The notes: generated by a model from the sequence alone, not told the origin. A DNA stretch of 64,000 nt from Acetanaerobacterium elongatum (GCF_900103835.1 NZ_FNID01000013.1:17731-81730); one strand, 5' to 3'. Shown: positions 33,833 through 43,197, numbered from the stretch's first letter. Translations and numbers: made by a program.

Positions 33833-34829
33833 CCTTTCCACCCTTGGAAATGACGAGTTCACCATCCTCTTCAAGCTTTCTGATAATCGCTACTATGCGC
33901 TGCTGCGCCTCATCCACATCGCGAATTCTAACATTATGCAGGTATTCCATATCTGACCGGATGGTCTCGCCCATTCTCTGAGACATATTTGCAAAGAATG
34001 CCTCGGCCACCTCGGGGTTTGCGCCCTTGAGTGCAATAACGATATCCTTGGAATCCACCTCTCGGATAAAACGCTGAATAGACATATTATCGAGTGTGGT
34101 AATATCTTCAAATACAAACATGCGCTTACGAATATCGTCGGCAAGCTTCGGGTCTCTGCGGGTTAATTCATCAAAGATATATTTCTCGGTTCCTCTGTCT
34201 ACCTGATTCATAATATCAGCAATGTAGTTAACACCGCCGATCTCGGTATAATCAATAGACACAACTGAATCAAACTTTCTTTCAAGCACCCGTTCAACGT
34301 TTTTGATAATTTCCGGTGAAGTTCTATCCATTTTGGCAATACGTTCAACCACGTCAATGCGTTTTTCCTTAGGCAGCTCGGAGATAACAGTAGACGCCTG
34401 ATCAGGACGTGCATAGGACAGTATAAGTGCAATCGTCTGCGGATGCTCGTTTTGGATAATTGCCATAAGGTTTTTAGAATCTGCCTTGCGTACAAACTCA
34501 AACGCCTTTGTGCGAAGCGAACGAGTTACACGATCCAACAGATTGGCAGCCGTTTGGTTGCCAAAAGCCTTTTCAAGAACATTCTTTGCGTAGTCCAGCC
34601 CGCCTTCGGTAATGACCTTCTGGGTTAGACACAGGCCGTAAAAATCGCTGAGAATCTGCTCAAGGTCTTCAGCCTCTAGACGGTAAAGTCTGGCTATCTC
34701 GTAAGTGAGCTCCTCGACCTCATCCTCACGCATGTATTTATATACCTGGGAAGCATTCTCCGCCCCCATAGCAATGATAACGGCCGCAGCTTTTTGTTTG
34801 GGAGAAATTCTGCTTTTAGTAGTGGCCAT
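33816..34829 (-). CDS. fliG: Flagellar motor switch protein FliG
   Basis: Torque-generating C-ring protein bound to FliF. 337 residues with three helical domains. 'QKAAAVIIAMGAENASQVYKYM' starts FliG-N. The middle domain has 'EHPQTIALILSYARPDQASTVISELP' with the EHPQ motif. The C-terminal torque helix is 'LKGANPEVAEAFFANMSQRMGETIRSDM'. Four consecutive ATGs open the frame; the fourth (34829) is best spaced from GGGAG. It overlaps the fliF end by 14 bases. Confidence 0.96.
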   Translation of the reverse strand: MATTKSRISPKQKAAAVIIAMGAENASQVYKYMREDEVEELTYEIARLYRLEAEDLEQILSDFYGLCLTQKVITEGGLDYAKNVLEKAFGNQTAANLLDRVTRSLRTKAFEFVRKADSKNLMAIIQNEHPQTIALILSYARPDQASTVISELPKEKRIDVVERIAKMDRTSPEIIKNVERVLERKFDSVVSIDYTEIGGVNYIADIMNQVDRGTEKYIFDELTRRDPKLADDIRKRMFVFEDITTLDNMSIQRFIREVDSKDIVIALKGANPEVAEAFFANMSQRMGETIRSDMEYLHNVRIRDVDEAQQRIVAIIRKLEEDGELVISKGGKDDIIA

Positions 34830-36411
34830 CATCATCATCTCCCTTTAGCCAAGTTCTAAGCAGCTGCGCTGCAATATCCGGGTTATCACTAGAGAAGGAT
34901 TGTATCTCTCGCTTCAATGCCATCTCTTTGGTTTCGGCAACCTCCAGCTTTGCTACACTTACATCCGGTTTGGGCTGTTGAATACCCAACTGATCTTCCG
35001 GAGACTGCTTACCAAAGTATTGGTTGATATCCTGTATTTGGGCACCCCCTGCAGCAACCATATCCATCAGATCCCGCTTGCGCCTGTGGTTACGAGCTAA
35101 AAGGGTGATGACGATTATAAGCAGAATTGCTAAAGCCAGTACCGCGATACCGACAATCAGTATCATGTTTGTATTCAGCTGCGGGGTGATGACATTCTGA
35201 TCCTGGAACTTCATGTTCACAATGTTCACGTTGGCCGGTTCAACACCGGCAGCCATGGCAACCGCGCTCTGCAGGCTTGTGCGCTCTTCATCGGTCATTA
35301 CCTCCCGGTTTATCATCACCGAAATGGTAACCGCCTTGCGCTCAGCCCCGTTTTTTTCCTTTTGTGTTTTGATATAGCTAACCAAATAATCAACGCTGCG
35401 AGAACCGCTGGCGCTGTTACTGCCGCTGGAACCAACCACGTTAGGATAGGTTGGTACCTCGGCGTTGTTTTCAACCCCGGCTACTCCGCCCTGATTACCC
35501 TCGGTTTGCTGTGCCGAGCTGGTTTCTTCATGGCTTATAATGCCGCCGATATCGTTGGAGGGCACGTAGCTCATCTCTTCAGAGATCATCTTGTTATAAT
35601 CAAGAACAGCGGTAACGGCAACCGAAACGTTATTGGTGCCGAACGGGCCTTTCAATATTTCCAGAGCCTTTTGCTTTAGGCTATCTTCAACCTGTCGCTC
35701 ATAAGAAAGCTTTAACTTGTTGGTCTCGCCGCTCTCTTCATCATTTGCGGTAAGCAGTTTGCCGTTATTGTCTAAAACAGAAACATTTTCAACCTTAAGG
35801 CCGGTAACGCTGTTGGCTATCAGTGACTCTATGCCCTTCACCTGAGCAGATGTCAGTTCATACCCCGGATACATGTCCACTTTGGCAGAGGCTTTGGTAT
35901 CAACCTTCTCCTCGGTAAGCACATAATCGTTGTTATCCGCTGGCGCTATATTTACACTGGCATCTTTAACACCCGGGATGGTCTTTATTGAGGAACGGAT
36001 ATTTTCCTCGGTTTGAAAACGTAAGTATTGGTTCTGTTCAAACTGCGTACTTGTAAAGCCTACCTTAGAAGCGAAGATGTTATAGTTAACCTTATCCTTC
36101 GGGTAACCGGCGATGGAAAGCTTCATCAGAACCTCTGATTCACGCTTTTTCGGAACCTTGATAGCCCCTCCGTTATCTACCTGAACATCCACGTTCATTT
36201 CCTGCAGCATGGAGACAACCTCACTGCTCTGGGCAGCGTCTAGACCGCTGGAAATAACAACGTAATCGTCGATATTCAGAATCAAAGTAATAGCGGCAGC
36301 CAGTACAGCTATTCCACCGAGAACCGAAAAGAATATTATCTTTTGTTTTTTGCTCTGCTTATTCCAAAATTCTTTTGCAGAGGCAAGTATCTTTTTAAGC
36401 TGTTCTTCCAT
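34816..36411 (-). CDS. fliF: Flagellar MS-ring protein FliF
   Basis: Builds the membrane MS ring, the base of the flagellum. 531 residues: an N-terminal membrane helix (about 25-46), two ring-building domains ('VVSMLQEMNVDVQVDNGGAIKVP' and 'IKTIPGVKDASVNIAP'), a periplasm-facing beta-collar region, a second membrane helix (about 430-455, 'MILIVGIAVLALAILLIIVITLL') and the C-terminal FliG-binding tail 'EIQSFSSDNPDIAAQLLRTWL'. GGGGAAAG precedes the ATG. Confidence 0.96.
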   Translation of the reverse strand: MEEQLKKILASAKEFWNKQSKKQKIIFFSVLGGIAVLAAAITLILNIDDYVVISSGLDAAQSSEVVSMLQEMNVDVQVDNGGAIKVPKKRESEVLMKLSIAGYPKDKVNYNIFASKVGFTSTQFEQNQYLRFQTEENIRSSIKTIPGVKDASVNIAPADNNDYVLTEEKVDTKASAKVDMYPGYELTSAQVKGIESLIANSVTGLKVENVSVLDNNGKLLTANDEESGETNKLKLSYERQVEDSLKQKALEILKGPFGTNNVSVAVTAVLDYNKMISEEMSYVPSNDIGGIISHEETSSAQQTEGNQGGVAGVENNAEVPTYPNVVGSSGSNSASGSRSVDYLVSYIKTQKEKNGAERKAVTISVMINREVMTDEERTSLQSAVAMAAGVEPANVNIVNMKFQDQNVITPQLNTNMILIVGIAVLALAILLIIVITLLARNHRRKRDLMDMVAAGGAQIQDINQYFGKQSPEDQLGIQQPKPDVSVAKLEVAETKEMALKREIQSFSSDNPDIAAQLLRTWLKGDDDDGHY

Positions 36412-36463
36412 ACGCTTTCCCCAACTGTTTCATAAAATACTGTGCAAAAGAGCATACCGACAG

Positions 36464-36778
36464 CTATACACCCATATTCATAATCTCTTTATAACTGTCA
36501 AGCATCTTATTCCTTACAGACTGAAGCAGTTCAATAGAGAGATACGCCTTTTCCTGGTTAATCTGAAGATCGTGCAGATTATCGGAATTTCCGATGGTAA
36601 GGTTATAAGCATCCGTATTTTCGGCGGCACTGGTTTCCTTTACGTTTTTTATGGCATCCTGCAATATGCTTGAAAACGAAAACTGTTCTTCCCCAGATGC
36701 AGGCGCAGATTTGGCTATTTTGCCAACCTCTGAAATACCATTCATAGGGGTAATGGGTGTAATTGGAACAATAAACAT
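36464..36778 (-). CDS. fliE: Flagellar hook-basal body protein FliE
   Basis: Adaptor between MS ring and rod. 104 residues with the C-terminal family motif 'EKAYLSIELLQSVRNKMLDSYKEIMNMGV'. The N-terminus is Pro/Thr-rich. GGGGAAAAAGAT stands before the ATG. Located between flgC and fliF. Confidence 0.94.
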   Translation of the reverse strand: MFIVPITPITPMNGISEVGKIAKSAPASGEEQFSFSSILQDAIKNVKETSAAENTDAYNLTIGNSDNLHDLQINQEKAYLSIELLQSVRNKMLDSYKEIMNMGV

Positions 36779-36817
36779 ATCTTTTTCCCCGTTCTATTCT
36801 TTATAATCTGTTCATTC

Positions 36818-37255
36818 TTACTTGCCTATGTTAAGTGCGGAAGTAGCCATAGCTTTTAAAGCGTTTAAAGCTGTAATGTTAGCATCATAGGCCGTGGATG
36901 CCGACATTAAATCAAGCATCTCTTCTGTTGTATTGACATTGGGCATCATCACATACCCATCCTCATTTGCATCGGGGTGTTTGGGGTTATAGACTGCCGT
37001 AAACGGAGTGGTATCTTCAACAACCTCGCTCACGCGAACCCCGCCGACAATGGAATTTTGCATCTTATCAGCAAGAACGTTTTTAAACGAGGCGTTCTTC
37101 TGCTCTTCCAGTACTACAAGCCTTCTTTTATAAGGGCCGCCGTCGGCTGTTTTAGTGGTGGTGGAGTTTGCAATGTTTTGCGAAATTATATCCATACGGA
37201 ATTTCTGTGCAGTTAGTGCGGAACCGGAAATATTTAAAGCGCTCAGAAATGACAT
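36818..37255 (-). CDS. flgC: Flagellar basal-body rod protein FlgC
   Basis: Proximal rod subunit. 145 residues. 'NISGSALTAQKFRMDIISQNIANSTTTKTADG' is the rod-protein N-terminus, and the C-terminus 'NTTEEMLDLMSASTAYDANITALNALKAM' completes the coiled rod core. 'GPYKRRLVVLEE' is the FlgC-specific loop. AAAGGATCGG lies before the ATG. Confidence 0.96.
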   Translation of the reverse strand: MSFLSALNISGSALTAQKFRMDIISQNIANSTTTKTADGGPYKRRLVVLEEQKNASFKNVLADKMQNSIVGGVRVSEVVEDTTPFTAVYNPKHPDANEDGYVMMPNVNTTEEMLDLMSASTAYDANITALNALKAMATSALNIGK

Positions 37256-37315
37256 TTTAACCGATCCTTTCTGGAAACTATTTAAGTTTTAATCTTTATT
37301 ACGAACCATTCTGAA

Positions 37316-37684
37316 TTATTTTCTTCCCTCGGAGATAACATGCTCAAGGCTGTTGAACCGATAGTTCATCTTACTCTGCAGGTAATCGAACTGTATCTGT
37401 GCTCTTAGCAGTTCAAGGTTTTCCTTCTCCGGGTCTACATTATTGCCATCCTCACGCATGGAGGTTGCGGTATCTTCTTTTACGGTAGCCTGAATTTGGG
37501 GGTAAAGTTTATCGTCATTCGAACCGATAAGCTTTTTAAACACAGTTTCAAAACCAACATACTTTGCTTTATATCCGGGAGTTTCAACATTCGCGAGATT
37601 TTGCATGGTTACAAGCTGTTTTGTCCAAACAGCATCCATACTTTGCTGCAGCAGATTAAAGGATGTTCCGCCTAATAAACTCAT
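37316..37684 (-). CDS. flgB: Flagellar basal-body rod protein FlgB
   Basis: Most proximal rod subunit and first gene of the 26-kb fla operon. 122 residues. 'LLQQSMDAVWTKQLVTMQNLANVETPGYK' and 'NLELLRAQIQFDYLQSKMNYRF' are the FlgB N- and C-terminal signatures. The start at 37684 has GGAGG 7 bases upstream. The frame opens 14 codons earlier without a ribosome site. Confidence 0.95.
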   Translation of the reverse strand: MSLLGGTSFNLLQQSMDAVWTKQLVTMQNLANVETPGYKAKYVGFETVFKKLIGSNDDKLYPQIQATVKEDTATSMREDGNNVDPEKENLELLRAQIQFDYLQSKMNYRFNSLEHVISEGRK

Positions 37685-38272
37685 GTCAGTTCCTCCGTCT
37701 TGTTTATTTTTATATTTATGTCTCAAGTACTAAAAAATGCGCTATTACAAGCAATGAGCCTTATACTATATATTAATATTTACAGTTTTGCTTGCCCATA
37801 AAGCTAAAAAGCACCAAGATACCAACTGAATAGACATAAGTCAGTACCCTAGTGTTTAAATCTTATATATGTGTATAAATACTTTGAGGACGCTGCGACA
37901 AAATGATTCAAACTGCTCAAATGCATAATCATAAAAACCTCAATACTGCGACGTCTAGAATAAAATAAAAATACTATATAGTGGAAATCGTTTTATGATT
38001 GATACTATATATATGCTACACGAATTTTCGCGAAAAGTCAATAAAATACTTCATTTTTATTAAAATTTTGGATAAATATTATGAAAAGAATATTCTCTCT
38101 CGTAAATTCGGCATCGTTATATTCTTAACTACTTTTTTCGACATATTTTCGCTGTTTTTTAATATAATATTTAACAATAAACCAATAAAATCCATGAAGA
38201 AATATTTAGATAACTGCTAAAGTTTTAACGTTTGTGAACGATAAAAAATATAAGGAATATAATAGGTTTTTT
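37685..38272. other. AT-rich divergent control region between flgB and flgM
   Basis: About 590 bases without a credible gene, separating the early fla operon (minus) from the late unit (plus). It is strongly AT-rich and contains CTGCGAC twice (near 37894 and 37950). A 73-codon open frame (37999-38220) has no homology I recognise and is Ile/Phe/Lys-rich, as expected by chance. Promoter candidates for both directions are listed separately. Confidence 0.6.
38013..38041 (-). promoter_or_regulatory. Tentative sigma-A promoter of the fla operon
   Basis: Minus strand TTGACT (38036-38041), 17 bp, TAGCAT (38013-38018). The -35 is good (5 of 6), the -10 weaker (4 of 6). It would give a leader of about 320 bases before flgB. 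This is the best match I found, not proof. Confidence 0.35.
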
Positions 38273-38299
38273 TAAGCTAATACAATGCTATGCCGTATA
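38273..38299 (+). promoter_or_regulatory. Sigma-28 (FliA-type) promoter of flgM
   Basis: TAAG (38273-38276), exactly 15 bp, GCCGTATA (38292-38299); the consensus is TAAA-N15-GCCGATAA. It lies 22 bp before the flgM ATG. A sigma-28 promoter in front of flgM is known in Bacillus and enteric bacteria, so this fits the fliA gene in the divergent operon. Confidence 0.7.
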
Positions 38300-38321
38300 T
38301 TCGGCGGATGGGGGCATTTTT

Positions 38322-38633
38322 ATGGTTATTCAGCGCTTTGATTCTGCTCAATTTTATAAAAACTACGCTGCTAATTCCAATTCGAAAGGGACCGAAAAGG
38401 TTGTTGAAAGCAAGGGTGGTACCGATCGGCTGGATAGGCTTGAGTTATCTTCCAATGCTGCACAGGCAAAATCCGCTTTTCTTACACGTTCTATTGCTGC
38501 AGAAGTAAATGAAAACACATCCATAGAAAGATTAAGTGCGATTAAGCAAAGTATTGCGGATGGCACTTACAGAGTATCCTCTTCGGTTATTGCCTCGGCG
38601 TTGCTGAGCGGTGGATGCCCGGGTATTGAATAA
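38322..38633 (+). CDS. flgM: Anti-sigma-28 factor FlgM
   Basis: Binds FliA until the hook is complete, then is exported or otherwise removed. 103 residues. The C-terminal half carries the FlgM signature: 'LELSSNAAQ' and 'ENTSIERLSAIKQSIADGTYRVSSSVIASALL'. The N-terminal half is unstructured, rich in Ser, Asn and Lys. It is first in the late unit behind a sigma-28-type promoter. A G-rich ribosome site (GGATGGGGG) lies 6-8 bases before the ATG. Confidence 0.9.
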   Translation: MVIQRFDSAQFYKNYAANSNSKGTEKVVESKGGTDRLDRLELSSNAAQAKSAFLTRSIAAEVNENTSIERLSAIKQSIADGTYRVSSSVIASALLSGGCPGIE

Positions 38634-38675
38634 TAAAGGTTACATGAAATCCAAGAAAGGATTTGGGCTTTATCT

Positions 38676-39158
38676 ATGAGCAAATTTGATGTGTTTTACC
38701 CCGTATTGGATGAATGTCTTGTTTTTTATGGAAATATGCTGGATTTTGAAAACAATAAATACGATGTTATTGTTCAAAAGGATATCCCACAATTAGAAGC
38801 CATGCTTAAAACCGAGCAGGCAATGATCATGCAATCTAATGCCCTCGAACGCCACCGGATTGAGATACAGAATAATTTAGGATACGACGGTTATACGCTG
38901 CTGGAAATGGCCGAACAATCCGATGGTGAAGATTGCGAGAAATTGAAGGGCTACCGCGAAAGGCTGTTAAAAGCACTTTATGAAATCAAAAGTATAAACA
39001 GCAAGAGCATGGAACTGATTGAAACAAGACTGCGGACATCTGAAAAACGACTTGAGTATTCCGGTTATGTGCAGGATATGCACACCTACGACGGTACCGG
39101 AACCGTTTCTGAAAATAATGCAGGCATTAACAAAAGCTTAATTACAAAATCGGTATAA
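38676..39158 (+). CDS. flgN: FlgN-type flagellar export chaperone
   Basis: Chaperone for hook-filament junction proteins FlgK and FlgL, which are encoded just after it. 160 residues, mostly alpha-helical, with a long central coiled coil ('LKTEQAMIMQSNALERHRIEIQNNLG') and a Ser/Asn-rich C-terminus. FlgN sequences are poorly conserved, so the call rests on length, helical pattern and position between flgM and flgK. AAAGGAT lies upstream at slightly long spacing. Confidence 0.85.
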   Translation: MSKFDVFYPVLDECLVFYGNMLDFENNKYDVIVQKDIPQLEAMLKTEQAMIMQSNALERHRIEIQNNLGYDGYTLLEMAEQSDGEDCEKLKGYRERLLKALYEIKSINSKSMELIETRLRTSEKRLEYSGYVQDMHTYDGTGTVSENNAGINKSLITKSV

Positions 39159-39193
39159 CTGGTTTGCCGAAAGTCGGCTGAAGGGAGTTTGCT

Positions 39194-40702
39194 ATGCGTC
39201 CAACATTTTTAGGCTTTGAGGCGGCAAGATCAGGATTGGTTGCAAGCCAGAAAGCACTTGATATCACCGGAAACAACGTTGCCAATATACATACCGAGGG
39301 CTATACCCGTCAGCGAGTTGATTTGGTTTCTATGGCGTTTTCGGGTTCAGCAAATCGTTATTCTACCGGTACTACCCTTGCCGGACAAGGTGTATATATT
39401 GCCGGTGTAAGCCAGTGCCGCGACCCGATTCTTGATGCTCGCTACCGTGAGCAGTCTACCTATGTGGGTAGCCTTGAAACCCAGAACACCGCTTATACCG
39501 ATTTGGAGAACCTATTTGACGACGTTACCTCTTCCGGCCTTCAGGATGGAATGTCCAAGTTACTGGCTCAGCTTCAGTCTGTATCAGGCAACTCGGATAA
39601 GGCTGAGGTTGCCAATAACGTACTTACAGCTGCTAAAAATGTTGTGCAGCTTATCAACTCTTATAACTCCAAACTCGACCAGCTGGAAGCACGGAATAAA
39701 ACCGGGCTTGACAGCTGTGTTAATGATGTAAACTCTATTCTTCAGAAACTCGGAGCCCTTAACTCTCAGATAAAGGATGCCTGCCTTGCCAACAGCACAA
39801 CCGACCCGATTACCGGCGACAGACGCATTCTTGGCCCCTATGGCCCTAATGAACTGCTGGATGACCGAAACCTGCTTTTAGACCAGCTATCCGCATATGG
39901 CGAAGTTGATGTGAAGAGCGAAAATGACGGAACCATTACCGTTACCTTCGGTGGTACGGTAGCAGTGAAGGATTCCAGATATGAAACTTTGAATCAGGTG
40001 AAGGATGCAGCCGGAAAAGACATCTTACAGTGGGGAACGTCTATGAAGACCTTTTCTTCTGATAGCGGTGCCATTACTGCCTATATTGATGTTATTGCTG
40101 GCAAAGGGGGGTATGCTTCGGGCGGAGAAAACCACTACGAGGGAATAGCCTATTACCGTGAAATATTAAATTCGTTCACCGATACCTTTGCCAAACAATT
40201 CAACAATGCCAATAATGTAACCACTCCCCCTGCCCCCCGTGACTTATTTTCAATATCTGACGGTGCAACAAACTTTACCGCAGGGAATATACGAATCTCT
40301 GACAACTGGATGAATGATCCCAGCTATCTGGTAATCTCTGTGGATGGGGATAAACTTGCAAACGGTAATACCCTAAAGATGATAAAGATGTTTGACGACT
40401 CTTTTGACTTTGGATCCTCTTCCTATACCGAGTTCAAGGGAACCTTTAAGGGGTATCTGATACATTTTCAAGGAAAACTGGGTAATCAGCAGAAATATAT
40501 TAGCGGCATTAAGGATTCAACCTCCAGCGTTGCCATGGATTTGCTGGATCAACGGGACCAGATTTCGGCGGTATCAGAAAACGAGGAAGCCATTAATATG
40601 ATGAAGTATCAGAAATCCTATAACGCCGCCGCGCGGGTAATTACCGCCATGGATGAGTGTTTGGATGTAATTATCAACAAGATGGGGCGCGTTGGCTTGT
40701 AA
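39194..40702 (+). CDS. flgK: Flagellar hook-associated protein 1, FlgK
   Basis: Forms the first ring of the hook-filament junction. 502 residues. 'GFEAARSGLVASQKALDITGNNVANIHTEGYTRQRV' is the FlgK/rod-type start, 'GVYIAGVSQCRDPILDARYREQ' the following block, and the C-terminus 'SEEAINMMKYQKSYNAAARVITAMDECLDVIINKMG' (approximately) the matching helix. AGGGAG is before the ATG. Followed by flgL after 33 bases. Confidence 0.95.
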   Translation: MRPTFLGFEAARSGLVASQKALDITGNNVANIHTEGYTRQRVDLVSMAFSGSANRYSTGTTLAGQGVYIAGVSQCRDPILDARYREQSTYVGSLETQNTAYTDLENLFDDVTSSGLQDGMSKLLAQLQSVSGNSDKAEVANNVLTAAKNVVQLINSYNSKLDQLEARNKTGLDSCVNDVNSILQKLGALNSQIKDACLANSTTDPITGDRRILGPYGPNELLDDRNLLLDQLSAYGEVDVKSENDGTITVTFGGTVAVKDSRYETLNQVKDAAGKDILQWGTSMKTFSSDSGAITAYIDVIAGKGGYASGGENHYEGIAYYREILNSFTDTFAKQFNNANNVTTPPAPRDLFSISDGATNFTAGNIRISDNWMNDPSYLVISVDGDKLANGNTLKMIKMFDDSFDFGSSSYTEFKGTFKGYLIHFQGKLGNQQKYISGIKDSTSSVAMDLLDQRDQISAVSENEEAINMMKYQKSYNAAARVITAMDECLDVIINKMGRVGL

Positions 40703-40735
40703 TTATTTCTTTAGTTACTAAGGGAGGTTTTAGGG

Positions 40736-41719
40736 ATGAGAGTACCTGGAAGTATTACCAACCGCAGATACATGAACAACTATAATAATAGCCTTGCACG
40801 ACTCAACAAGCTCAGTGATAAGGTGTCCTCATGGAGAAAGTTTGATAAGGTTTCTGAAGATCCGACTGCTGCTGTCAACGCCTTTCTGGTACGGGATCAG
40901 ATCGCCAAGAACGAGATGTATGAGACCAATTTGAAATCGGCAAAAGACCTTCTCTCTTCTGCCGAAACCTCTGCCACGAAGGTTGCCGGCAGCATAAAGT
41001 TGGCCTCCACCAATTTACTTAAGGCCATTAACGGCACCAATGCCACCAATAAAGAGGTTATGGCACAGCAGCTTGAAAATTACCGTGACGAAATTATCAA
41101 AACGATGAACAACAGCTTCTCCGGTCGCTATATCTTCAGTGGTACTAAAAATGAGGCACCCTTTACCTTGGGTGCTGATGGTATGTTGCTTTTCAACGGT
41201 CAGTCGGTTGCTACGGCCACATCCTCTGCCGATTTTCCTAGTAATAAATCAGTTTACATAGACATTGGTTTAGGAATGAAGTTCAATGGTTCAGGCGAGG
41301 TCGATCCCCAAACCGCACTCAAAATCTCTACCTCGGGCGTGGATTTCTTGGGGTTTGGTGTTGACGCCGACGGGCTTGATAACAATATCTGCAATGAGCT
41401 TACAAAGGCGGCACAATTGTTGCGTCAGAACAATATTGATACCGATGAATGCAGAAAGTATGTAAAAAAGCTTGATGAACAGCATACTAAGGTGTTAACC
41501 GGAATAGCTGACTTGGGTAACCGTATCAATTATATTGATTATAATATTGAGCGATTGGATTCTGACACTCTTAACCTACAGCAAACCCAAAATAACCTTG
41601 AAGTTATCAACCCTGCCCAAGCCATTACCGATATGAAGACTGAGGAGCTTTCTTACAAGACCTGCCTTCAGATGGGATCACGGCTCATTCAAAATTCCCT
41701 TTTTGATTATCTTAAATAG
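40736..41719 (+). CDS. flgL: Flagellar hook-associated protein 3, FlgL
   Basis: Second junction ring between hook and filament, flagellin-like. 327 residues: an N-terminal flagellin-type helix ('NNYNNSLARLNKLSDKVSSWRKFDKVSEDPTAA'), a small beta centre ('FSGRYIFSGTKNEAPFTLG') and the C-terminal helix 'TDMKTEELSYKTCLQMGSRLIQNSLFDYL'. AGGGAGG lies upstream. The length is near the usual 300 residues. Confidence 0.94.
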   Translation: MRVPGSITNRRYMNNYNNSLARLNKLSDKVSSWRKFDKVSEDPTAAVNAFLVRDQIAKNEMYETNLKSAKDLLSSAETSATKVAGSIKLASTNLLKAINGTNATNKEVMAQQLENYRDEIIKTMNNSFSGRYIFSGTKNEAPFTLGADGMLLFNGQSVATATSSADFPSNKSVYIDIGLGMKFNGSGEVDPQTALKISTSGVDFLGFGVDADGLDNNICNELTKAAQLLRQNNIDTDECRKYVKKLDEQHTKVLTGIADLGNRINYIDYNIERLDSDTLNLQQTQNNLEVINPAQAITDMKTEELSYKTCLQMGSRLIQNSLFDYLK

Positions 41720-41767
41720 CTAGTATCATGGCTTTTAAATATAATCATTTATAAGCGTGGTGTTATT

Positions 41768-42388
41768 ATGCAGTTAATTAAGATTACCTCTATTCCGATT
41801 TCAATTGAGATTAAGACAACCCGGGCACAGCTGAAGAATACTTCGCAGCAGGATGGCGTAGGCCCCAAACTGTCTTTTTCGCGTAATAAGGGCGGGCTAC
41901 AGCTCACCTCCGACCCCATACGCTTAAATATAGACAGTACTGAGATGCGAAAGAGTGTAGGTTACCAAACCACTCAGGATCTGAACAAGAGTTACGCACA
42001 GGATGGAATAAGAATTGCCTACGAGGCTACTGCACAATATGTGGATGAGGGTAATTATTTATCGGACACACCCGCTTCGCAAAACCCTATTCCGGATATT
42101 GCAATGAATTACTTCAACCGCGATATTGAAACCATGCTTGCCTTTATCCCCTCGCAGGCACCCAATATGAGCTGGGACGGCGGTACTCTGAACATACAAT
42201 ACACAGCCGACAAACTGAATTTTGATTGGGAAATCTCTCACCCACAGTTTGAGTTTATCCCCCCGAAGATTGAGCTTACCGTGCTGCAGATGCCAAAGGT
42301 AATTATTGAATACCTTGGCGGGCCTATCTATGTACCCCCGAGCGCAAACCCGAACTATGAACCAACTTCCTTTGACGCAGAAGCCTAA
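41768..42388 (+). CDS. DUF6470 family protein (YviE-like)
   Basis: 206 residues, cytoplasmic. Contains 'SDPIRLNIDSTEMRKSVGYQTTQDL' and 'YLGGPIYVPPSANPNYEP', the pattern of Bacillus YviE, which lies at the same place between flgL and fliW. Function unknown; the sharing of position over large distances suggests a role linked to FliW/CsrA control or late flagellar assembly. The predicted fold is beta-rich with a central helix. Confidence 0.8.
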   Translation: MQLIKITSIPISIEIKTTRAQLKNTSQQDGVGPKLSFSRNKGGLQLTSDPIRLNIDSTEMRKSVGYQTTQDLNKSYAQDGIRIAYEATAQYVDEGNYLSDTPASQNPIPDIAMNYFNRDIETMLAFIPSQAPNMSWDGGTLNIQYTADKLNFDWEISHPQFEFIPPKIELTVLQMPKVIIEYLGGPIYVPPSANPNYEPTSFDAEA

Positions 42389-42462
42389 ACTATGATATAA
42401 TTATACTATTATAAACGGTGCTTTTTCGGCACCGTTTTAAACTATAAAGGGAGTGGTGTCTT

Positions 42463-42897
42463 GTGCTGATAAAAACCAGGGACTTTGGTGAATTGGAAAT
42501 CAATGAAAAGGATATTATCTGTTTTCCAAAAGGTATACCCGCATTTGAAAATCTCACCCGGTATGTTTTAATTAACTATCCGCACGAAAACATTGCCCCG
42601 ATGTGGCTTCAATCGGTGGACGACAGCTCGCTGTGCTTTATTGTTTTCGACCCTTTTTTATATGTTGCGGATTATGAACCTGTTATATCACATAGTGACA
42701 GAAGCGAACTGAAATGTGAGAACACTGAAGACCTGCGATATCTTGTTATTGCCGTGATACCGGAAGATATGACACAAACCACCATTAATTTAAAAAGCCC
42801 CTTGGTAATCAATATCCGAAACAACCTTGCCATCCAAGCAGTATTGGAAGCGGATTATCTGATAAGATATCCCCTGTTTGCCGAAAAGGGGGTTTGA
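42463..42897 (+). CDS. fliW: Flagellar assembly factor FliW
   Basis: Binds CsrA and flagellin in turn, so that flagellin mRNA is translated only when flagellin is exported. 144 residues of one beta-barrel domain: 'TRDFGELEINEKDIICFPKGIPAFENLTRYVLI' at the start, 'PMWLQSVDDSSLCFIVFDPFLY' and 'VIPEDMTQTTINLKSPLVIN', all conserved in the family. GTG start with AGGGAG upstream. csrA follows after three bases. Confidence 0.95.
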   Translation: MLIKTRDFGELEINEKDIICFPKGIPAFENLTRYVLINYPHENIAPMWLQSVDDSSLCFIVFDPFLYVADYEPVISHSDRSELKCENTEDLRYLVIAVIPEDMTQTTINLKSPLVINIRNNLAIQAVLEADYLIRYPLFAEKGV

Positions 42898-42900
42898 GAA

Positions 42901-43143
42901 ATGCTTGTTATCTCCAGAAAGATTAACGAGGGCATTGTAATTGGTGAAAATATAGAACTGGTTATCGTTGACATTACGGGCGATAAGGTTAAGCTTGGAA
43001 TTAATGCTCCCCGTGAGATACGTGTTATACGCAATGAGCTTCTGCAAACCGAACAGGTAAACCGTGAGGCCGCAACCCCTAAGGCGGCGGTTGTTACTAA
43101 AGACCTGATCAGTTTATTTGGCAAGGCACCCAAGAAGCCTTAA
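42901..43143 (+). CDS. csrA: Carbon storage regulator CsrA
   Basis: RNA-binding protein that blocks translation of flagellin and other mRNAs and is antagonised by FliW. 80 residues. '[47 protein letters not shown]' is the canonical CsrA fold, with the GxxVxLGI/APxxxxVxR RNA-binding residues present. There is a slightly extended C-terminal tail, as in Firmicutes. AAAAGGGGG overlaps the end of fliW. Ends at a good terminator. Confidence 0.97.
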   Translation: MLVISRKINEGIVIGENIELVIVDITGDKVKLGINAPREIRVIRNELLQTEQVNREAATPKAAVVTKDLISLFGKAPKKP

Positions 43144-43154
43144 ATAATATTTTA

Positions 43155-43197
43155 GCCAGCGGTATGAGGTCTATTCTACCGCTGGCACTACTTTTTG
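43155..43197 (+). terminator. Terminator of the late flagellar unit
   Basis: GCCAGCGGTA pairs with TACCGCTGGC (10 bp), followed by ACTACTTTTTG. Starts 12 bases after the csrA stop. Confidence 0.85.

Noticed and set aside
37999..38220. 73-codon open frame in the flgB-flgM gap
   Set aside because: Very AT-rich, Ile/Phe/Lys/Tyr-heavy, no ribosome site and no recognised motif; expected by chance in such DNA.
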